A DNA stretch of 64,000 nt, from contig JASSKH010000025.1 of NCBI GenBank assembly GCA_031763025.1, forward strand, positions 1,116,001-1,180,000. The letters run 5' to 3'. The notes beneath the pieces were generated by a model. The model was not told the DNA's origin, searched no databases, and was given only the letters and a program-made list of their open reading frames with translations. The position numbers and the translations under genes are program-made. Position 1 is the stretch's first letter. Every line of letters starts with the position of its first letter. The DNA comes from Macrocystis pyrifera (taxonomy: Eukaryota > Sar > Phaeophyceae > Laminariales > Laminariaceae). Of this stretch, positions 57,791 through 64,000 are shown piece by piece.

Positions 57791-58345
57791 GTTATTGCTA
57801 CTAATGGGCGCAGCCGAAATATCACAATGCGATGGCATAGTGAAATCAAGTTGTTCTTCAGGCACAACAAAAATAAATATGCTAGCAGGCGGAGCTTGTG
57901 CCGACGCACGAGCTGCGCGTCGGGCACGTCGTACATCTCGCGCGGGCGATGAAAAAACAAAAAGTCTCGCATCAGCTTCAGAACGAACGGAATGGTCCAT
58001 GCGAGACATGAAGCCAGGCGACAGGCAGTCGCCCGAGGGATACATGTTGTGTGACTGCAAAAGCGCAGCAGCGCGTCTTGTCTGCGAACGGGTACGAGGG
58101 CCAAGCGTGGTTTCAGGTGCAACAACTGTGCCGAGCTCGGGTGCGATGAGCAGAGAGAGAGGTGAGCACGAGGACCAAACGCCCTCTGGTCCCACCTCAC
58201 TAACATATAATCGTGCACCGAAACTATCCGTGTTCATACTAGAAATAGAGGGCGCTGCATGCAGGGCATGGAAGTAATGATGGGGGGGGCCGAGCCGACC
58301 ACGAAAACAAATTGTCGGATTTTTGGCGTGACAGACATCATACAC
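57632..58345 (-). pseudogene. Polyprotein remnant of the LTR-type element, about 237 codons open
   Basis: Open on the minus strand, and the frame continues upstream without an ATG (SLSWVYDVCHAKNP precedes). Content: CFRGRLGPPHHYFHALHAAP, a Ser/Pro/Gly stretch, LGPRTRSQTRRAAA, an Arg/Ala-rich stretch, then FPTLDVQQATAVPPYSSDY leading into the 60-residue repeats. Retroelement origin is inferred from position between direct repeats and from the RTRSQTR phrase. Catalytic motifs are absent. Confidence 0.4.
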
Positions 58346-58865
58346 CCAAGAGAGGCTCGGCCGACTATCCTGCTGCGCCTAGAACGGAACCGGCTGCCCG
58401 GAGTGCCGTTCTGTGGCCAGCGCGCTTGTCGCTATGTCCGGCTTTGCAACGGGCTGCAGAGTCGAATCAGCGGCAAGCATGCGCGACAGGAACGAGGGTC
58501 TACCTATTGCAAGCAGTGGCAGAGCGGCTGTGGCACCACCAAAAACAGTAGCGGTGACACAGATGCTCGAGTTGCAAACAAGCAAATAACCAGGCAGACC
58601 GGGAGAATACGAAAAATCCCCTGCGTCGCGCGGACCAACAGCGCGCGAACCAATAACGGCTGTCGCATCAGTTTCACCGCGCGACGCACTGGGGAAGCGG
58701 CGGATATCCTACTCTCTAACGCAATCACCCAAAGGAGAAGACATCAAATAAACAGCAAGAAGCCGAAAAAAAAACAGACTACAAGAGCGAAAAAACCAAA
58801 TTGTCGGCGTACAAAAACAAACAGACCTCGAACACGTACCAAAAGCATCTAATCGACGACGCCAG

Positions 58866-59123
58866 TGTTAAGGGTAAGGCAGTATGGATCTAGGGGCCAA
58901 CTACTGCTAGCAGGTTGATGCCTTTGGCTCTGTTCTGGTCATTCACACGAGGTGCTTGACGATGCTATAAGCTCTTGTATTAGTTGCTGTTTGCCTCGCC
59001 AGATGTCTTCTGAACGAAAGGGCGAGGCGCTCATCAGAAAGGCAGGGGATAACGCCTGCCAAGTATGATGAGGGGGCGATTGCTACAATAAACCATAACG
59101 CCGCAACAGGGGGGAGAGGATAC
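58866..59123. repeat. Direct repeat (probable LTR), right copy
   Basis: Matches 54495-54740 with a small insertion (GGCTCTGTTC after GATGCCTTT). Begins TGTTAAGGGTAAGG and ends AACAGGGGGGAGAGGATAC. Confidence 0.7.
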
Positions 59124-59129
59124 TTTAAC

Positions 59130-59960
59130 ATGATCCCACGCCGACGTCGATCGAGTACCATTAAAGCGTAACAATTGAACTGTTTGATCAGCTCCAAAAT
59201 CACGATATTGCCCGCTTCTTCTCGAACGTTTTTTTCAGTCGTTTCATGAATATCATGTTTTACATGGATACAGACTGAGACAGAGAAAATACTTCGTAAT
59301 GATTTGTAAAATTACAGCAAATGTACCTGTAGAATGGGTTAAACACGTGAAATGTCAACTTACCGGGTACGAGAACAGAACAACACTGTCTAATGGACTA
59401 GTACTTAGAGCAGAAAAGAAGGAACAAAACCACATTAATACAAAAGCATCATGAAACCAAAAACAACACGAATGACGCAAGGAGATCAGAAAGGCTGCAA
59501 GATAAAATGTTACGTACTCAAGAGGAACGTATACCTGCTGCACGGACGAAGCAACACAATGTACATGGAAAAGAAAGACACAGGAATTGGGACGTCGGAG
59601 AGGGGAATGTAAACAACGGGAAAACAAGGCAAAACACATGAAAGAAGAGAGAAGAGGGTAGAAAGAAGATCGGACTCAGCACGGTGATCTTAACATGCGG
59701 AGGCGTTCTACGCTAGAGGTTAACCCTTCATTCTCTACTGAGGCTCCTCACTTGAGGAGCTCCGTCCGAGTACCTTATCCGAAAACTGACTTTCAGTAAA
59801 AACCAAATGCATCCCCCCGATAAATAATACCATGGCCCAAGCATACAAAACGTCGTTTCTGTGATGCTGAAATTCATAATTCACCATCCATGCAACGTAA
59901 GTTATGTGCATCCACAACTAAGTCTAGACAACAGACACAACAACCCATTGTACGTGGTGG
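59130..59960. other. No supported gene
   Basis: An A-rich stretch (59380-59680) gives hydrophobic minus-strand frames (59355-59639) that I attribute to composition. ACTGAGGCTCCTCACTTGAGGAGCTCCG near 59738-59765 contains a short hairpin. Confidence 0.35.
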
Positions 59961-60115
59961 GGGTCCCCTAAGGTGAACAAGGATATTCTAAGACGAGTGG
60001 GGATCCCCTAAGGTTAGTTGAGATCCCCTAAGGGGATGCGGAATCCTCTAAGCTAAGAGGGGATCCCCTGAGGCAGAAGAGATCTCCTAACTAGGGGGAT
60101 CCTCTAACTCGCAAC
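59960..60115. repeat. Minisatellite with GGATCCCCTAAG core
   Basis: About eight imperfect units of 18-22 bp (GGGTCCCCTAAG, GGGATCCCCTAAG, GAGATCCCCTAAG, GGAATCCTCTAAG, GGGATCCCCTGAG, GAGATCTCCTAAC, GGGATCCTCTAAC). Confidence 0.85.
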
Positions 60116-60149
60116 AGAGAAGCTTTTGAGTAAGAGAGCGGGAAATATT

Positions 60150-60345
60150 TTGAGAGTCGGATCCGCGAGCCGCATACGCAGGTCCGACCCGCGGGTCAGC
60201 ACAGGACAACTCGCGAGTCATGCGGGCGGGCCCGACCCGCGAGTGACCAGTTCCTCGAGGGTCATGACCAGACCCGACCCGTGAGCTTTTCATCACCTCT
60301 TGACCCGACCCGACCCGACCCGACAGGTGAGATATTTAACACTTT
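60150..60345. repeat. Minisatellite of GACCCG and CGCGAGT words
   Basis: Imperfect GACCCGCGAGTC and GTCCGACCCGCGGGTC units, then a near-perfect run of GACCC pentamers at about 60302-60325. Confidence 0.85.
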
Positions 60346-60559
60346 TCCTGACTCCACCCGCGGATCGGGTCATGACGCGCGAAAAGCCCTGGAAATTTCG
60401 GTATTTTGTTGCATAGGAAAATACCGACGAATACCGAAACTTCGGGAAAATACTGAAAAACATCTGAAAAACAGTGCTCGTCACGGTCAGCCACTAAACT
60501 GCCCGAGCGATTTGCTGGAATGAGTATATAAATCGTGCACCTCGGACTTTGAAGCGTGC

Positions 60560-60800
60560 ACGCGAACAAATAACACGTACGTACGTGTGATACATGTGTG
60601 TGTTCTTCACATTAAGCCGTTCTTTCTACCCGTCGACCTCTGGCACAAACAGTGCCCGTGCCGATTCTTCGATCCTATTAATAGAAGAGATACATGTTCT
60701 GTCGTCACAAAGCTAACACACAGAGATACTACGTTGCCAAAAGTACGCAGTAAGCACAGTGGGCAATACAACGCCATGTCATCATACTGGATGCATATTA
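60560..60800 (-). mobile_element. Inverted fragment of the LINE 3' tail
   Basis: Reverse complement of the block found at 22440-22625 and 32450-32720: GTGTGTGTTCTTCACATTAA, CGTTCTTTCTACCCGTCGAC and, at the other end, GGGCAATACAACGCCATGTCA. Confidence 0.65.
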
Positions 60801-61069
60801 TATATACGATATATCAGGTATGAATACGCCCTACAGCGGTACACGACAGGAGATAGATGCTAGTCTCCTCTTAATATTTCGGCTCGCGGCTTGTTGTTGT
60901 CATGCATGTGGACGTTGAGCGTGTGGGCAGGATATTTAAGGCAATTACAGCACGACGAATGCTCACCTTGTAACCACCTCGTCGTAGTAGCTGGAAATTC
61001 CTATTTAAACAAAAATCTCTTTATCTGATAAAATCAACTACTAAATCATCCAAATTTTAAACGCATGTC

Positions 61070-61480
61070 GCGTACTGTAGAGCGAGGTTGACCCTATGCT
61101 TCACACGTACACCGAGTCCTTGCGCCTCGCCGGCAGTAACTACGATCTATCTGTTGCTTTTCGGGATATTTTTCCCAGGCTTCTTCCGTCGCCGAAAGAG
61201 AAACAGCGCCAGCCGAAAAAATCTTATCCGGTGAAAATCAAAAACAACTGGGAATGTTGAACTATTCATTGGTATGGGCGAACATCTCGAAGGCACGTAA
61301 AAAAGAGCGCAAAGGGAGACGCTGTTAATACGTGTATCTACGCCGTGTCCAGAAGACAGCCGAAGGTAAATGATCTTGCTATTAATTCGTAGTTGATTCT
61401 GAGCTTTGATGGTGAGGGAAAGAGCACAATATATATATATATATCAAGCATTGCACAGGGAATGACACCAAAACATTGCT
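61070..61480. repeat. Dispersed repeat, unsplit (empty-site) copy
   Basis: Uninterrupted counterpart of 40380-40512 plus 41530-41760. A TA dinucleotide run of about 17 bases lies at 61428-61444. Confidence 0.7.
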
Positions 61481-61737
61481 TTTCGTATTGCAGCAGTGTG
61501 TTCATGTACAAATATATTCCTAGAGCGTACACCAAACTTATACTACAGTATAGGCCAACTAAAACGAAACTCCTATTTCGGGTGAGCCTCATACTCTTAT
61601 TTGATGCTCAAGGCCAGGTCTTTTTCTTATATCAGGTTTCTTATCCACCGTAGGTATTGAAACAATTTTTCTTATATAGAGATGTTTCTTTTTTACGCTG
61701 GATATTCGGAAAGGGTGACTCTTGCGTCGAATCATCG

Positions 61738-62379
61738 ATGGCAGTGAGTGCTGGGAGTGGCACACGAAGCGTGCCACATGCAGCCACCAACAACAAACTA
61801 CCGGGTAATGGTATAAATAACTTGGACACGGAATACAATGTAGCCAAATGTACTGTAGATGCTTGCGCGTACTTCAATCATGTAGGCGATCAACAACATC
61901 CGCACCGTCCCGTGTCTCTCCGTGTTGCCACTGAATTTAAAGTATCCCTACTCGCCATATATATTGTATTCCAGGTACTACATCAGGACAGAAATAATAC
62001 AACAGACACATCCCGGCATGGTGTTGGTATGGAGCATTGGGGGAGGTTAGCCTTCCCGACCTGTTCATGGCGCGTGGAGTCGAATCCGCAACAGGGGCGT
62101 GCTGAACCGGTGCGAAGTTCGCTTCGAGCAGCACCCGTGCGCTTAGGGCGGCCTGCTCGTCTGTATCGTGCAACTCTAGCTGCAATTTCATGCTACTTAC
62201 GGATGCTCTCGTCACGCTCAAGCACCACACGGTATAGTCGTATACACCTGACATGGCGTGTACGCTCCTGTGCTTTGCGTGGAATCAATATACATATATA
62301 TCCTCTCTTCAATGCGTTGTCAGTTGTTGACGATGCGGTACTGTACTTATGTAGGTGTACTGCTGTACGACAAGTGTGA
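61738..62379 (+). CDS. Unassigned open reading frame, 213 codons from the first ATG
   Basis: The frame is open from 61657, and the first ATG is at 61738. The product starts MAVSAGSGTRSVPHAATNN, has a hydrophobic patch near VSLLAIYIVFQVLHQ, an Arg/Ala-rich middle (RSSLRAAPVRLGRPARLYRA) and a cysteine-containing end. This is among the longest repeat-free open frames in the window. A minus-strand frame (61937-62254) overlaps it and is also protein-like (MKLQLELHDTDEQAALSARV). I recognise neither, and cannot decide which strand codes. Confidence 0.28.
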   Translation: MAVSAGSGTRSVPHAATNNKLPGNGINNLDTEYNVAKCTVDACAYFNHVGDQQHPHRPVSLRVATEFKVSLLAIYIVFQVLHQDRNNTTDTSRHGVGMEHWGRLAFPTCSWRVESNPQQGRAEPVRSSLRAAPVRLGRPARLYRATLAAISCYLRMLSSRSSTTRYSRIHLTWRVRSCALRGINIHIYPLFNALSVVDDAVLYLCRCTAVRQV

Positions 62380-62399
62380 GGGCCTGGCACGAGTTTCTT

Positions 62400-63110
62400 A
62401 CTGAACTCAGCGTAAAGGCGGAAACTACATATTTTTTTACTGAAACTTGGCCCGTATGTTGCTCTTTCTTCTCTGGTCGATAAACCCAGGTCTCATTCTT
62501 AGGGCATTTTTCTTCATTTCGATACAAACTTGAGCCTTTTGTGCTTAGTAGGCTCTTTCTTGTTCGCGGGCCTATACTCTGTGCGCGATCAACGTTTCGA
62601 TCGACGTATCACACACTATGGTACAATGCAATAATACCTGCATAGCATAAGCGAAATACCGAAAGAGATGGGCTGTTTGTCTTGCTATACGTACCCTCTT
62701 TGGGGAGAGGCGAAATAGGGAATAAACAAGTAAATAATACTACTGCTGTACAGAAAACAGATCGGCAGCAGCAGTAGCAGTAGTAGTAGTAGATGTGCCC
62801 AATGTTGTAACTCAGGTATAAACATGTACGGCGCAGATCGATGATATTTGCGCGTTCTACTGCGCGCGTGCTCTAGACGGTTGGAAAAACCGCCCTTCTC
62901 ATAATTGTTCTATAGCGTCCCCAAGTCCAACCGAAATACCCGGCATCCCCGCTGGGGGTGTATGTTTTGTTCACATATAACGGTTGTTTCGACGTACCCA
63001 GTGACATTCAACACATGTAACGTCCGTGCTCATTTATCTCTCAGAGAGATTTAAGCTAGGTGGTCACAAACTACGAAACAGGGATGCATCAACAATATGC
63101 AGCACGTGTT
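62400..63110. other. No supported gene; CAG/TAG tract at 62765-62795
   Basis: 62585-62665 shares a TTTCGATCGACGTATCACAC block and a CAATGCAATA...ACCTGCAT segment with the loop of the 43-kb inverted repeat. Otherwise nothing is recognised. Confidence 0.4.
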
Positions 63111-63112
63111 TT

Positions 63113-64000
63113 AGGCAACGTGGTCGAAGCTCGTAACCCCTGAGCATATATAGCCAACGAGTTTAGTTAGACTAGACCCCCTAGAAGGAACCCCACTCAG
63201 TCTTGAGCAAATGTCGACTGCGGAACGCACCTAAAGTGTGTGCACCATGTGATGCGAGTCGACATGTGAAGAAAACCTTGAACGATTGCGTCTCGTTATA
63301 ATAACGAAGCAGCACACTGCCGTGGGGAGGGGAGAGGAGCGTCTCCTACGTACGTGACGGTATCTCATACTAACGCCGGGGGCAAACGAAGGCGATACAG
63401 GTTAAATCAATGAGATTGATAGGATTGCTGAAGCAAACAAAACTATTTGCACGAACTATGAGCGTAGCGGCGATATTGGGTTGGTCTGTATACATGGTTG
63501 GTTTGCCAACCCAGCTTTGCTCAAGACAGGAGGAGTAGTTTGGTGGATGACGTACTTGTCAATTTGGTGTTGTGTGGAAGGCTTTCATCGGCGTGTGATC
63601 GCCGGCCAGTTGTGCCCGGTAGACGCCGGGTGCGTTCCCGGGGGGTGTGGGAGACACCGGGGCGTTCGAGGTGAAGTTTGGCTGCAAAACGTCGCACGGG
63701 GCACCGGAAATTCTGGGACACTCTGTATTATTGATCGATTCCTGTCGCGGAACATGCACCACTTCGAGTTTACACCCCGTTGGAGCAACATGATGTCTGG
63801 GTCTGCTGCTTTAGGTGTATGTGGTGTGGACATATGCCACGAAGTTACGGAAAAGTCAAGACATTCGGAAAACCAACAAGTTCGGGTGGGTAGTAGATTC
63901 CTTAGCGCACAGGGGATCCGTGTCGTGCTTCGATGCTAGACGGAGATGCTGTGGGCTCAATGGGTTCTGGCTGATGGGGGTCGTGGTTTAGGAACCAAAT
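63113..64000. repeat. Unknown repeat family R, copy 3 (cut by window end)
   Basis: Collinear with 45727-46600 from AGGCAACGTGGTCGAAGC onward, through TGAACGATTGCGTCTCGT and GTCGCGGAACATGCACCA. Parallel minus-strand frames exist in both copies (HVPRQxS near 63755 and 46375). Confidence 0.65.

Larger units (their letters stand above)
54741..58865 (-). mobile_element. Internal region of a decayed LTR-type element
   Basis: 4.1 kb lie between the two direct repeats. The best coding remnant is on the minus strand at 57632-58345, containing LGPRTRSQTRRAAALLQSH, a phrase of the kind found between integrase and reverse transcriptase in Copia-type polyproteins. A primer-site-like TGGCGTCGTCG lies one base inside the right repeat on the minus strand. 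No intact integrase, reverse transcriptase or RNase H was found, and no polypurine tract is evident. Class assignment is tentative. Confidence 0.45.

Noticed and set aside
58259..58852. 197-codon plus-strand Lys/Arg/Thr-rich frame
   Set aside because: It is antisense to the better-supported retroelement remnant on the minus strand, and its basic tail comes from A-rich DNA.
1..64000. CRISPR array, prophage or bacterial operon
   Set aside because: No regularly spaced identical repeats with unique spacers, no compact same-strand gene runs, and splice-type signals are present.

Overview
The window looks like nuclear, accessory DNA of a eukaryote. Candidate exons end in GTAAGT/GTGAGT donors and start after pyrimidine-rich AG acceptors. 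Gene density is very low, trinucleotide microsatellites (AGT/ACT, CAG) are long, and decayed mobile elements of several classes cover most of the sequence. From the style of the LINE and the repeat content I favour a brown alga or another stramenopile, but that is inference and I cannot name a species. I see no bacterial operon, rRNA, intact tRNA gene or CRISPR array.

About 0-15 kb is a tandem, diverged segmental array on the minus strand. Its units carry short exons of one previously unremarked family of small cysteine-rich peptides. The pattern C-x5-C-x(3-4)-CC-x5-C-S-(C) is followed in a second exon by C-x-C-x(9-11)-C and then by a tiny terminal exon. Five copies keep the same intron phases. 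The copy nearest 14 kb assembles into a 71-residue precursor whose exon 1 is a textbook signal peptide. Only one signal-peptide exon is visible for five downstream cassettes, which allows either five genes (four with an unseen first exon) or one gene choosing among cassettes. This is the most interesting signal in the window.

About 15-20 kb is microsatellite and short-duplication territory with one unassigned open frame (16.26-16.59 kb). 20.2-23.3 kb is a 5'-truncated LINE. 25.3-26.4 kb is a non-autonomous, hAT-like element with 16-bp terminal inverted repeats. 27.9-32.7 kb is a longer LINE with an APE-type endonuclease followed by reverse transcriptase. Both LINE copies are frameshifted and have lost the YADD active site.

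34.3-37.6 kb is a 3.28-kb element with terminal inverted repeats starting TATTACGGGGG. On the minus strand it carries decayed coding for cysteine-cluster (zinc-finger-like) segments and an OTU-like protease segment. A 109-bp MITE with the same termini lies at 273-381, and a second decayed relative lies at 38.96-39.86 kb.

40.4-41.8 kb is a repeat split by a 1-kb insertion, with the unsplit version at 61.1-61.5 kb. 42.84-43.94 kb is a large inverted repeat. 44.4-49.8 kb holds tRNA-derived SINE-like copies, a LINE 3'-tail fragment and two tandem copies of an unknown repeat family, with a third copy at the right edge (63.1-64.0 kb). 50-54 kb has unassigned open frames and an over-represented CGGGAC word. 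54.5-59.1 kb is bounded by direct repeats of about 250 bp, resembles a decayed LTR element, and contains repeat-encoded polypeptide. 60.0-60.35 kb holds two minisatellites.

All boundaries and frames were read by eye. No alignment, database search or transcript evidence was available.
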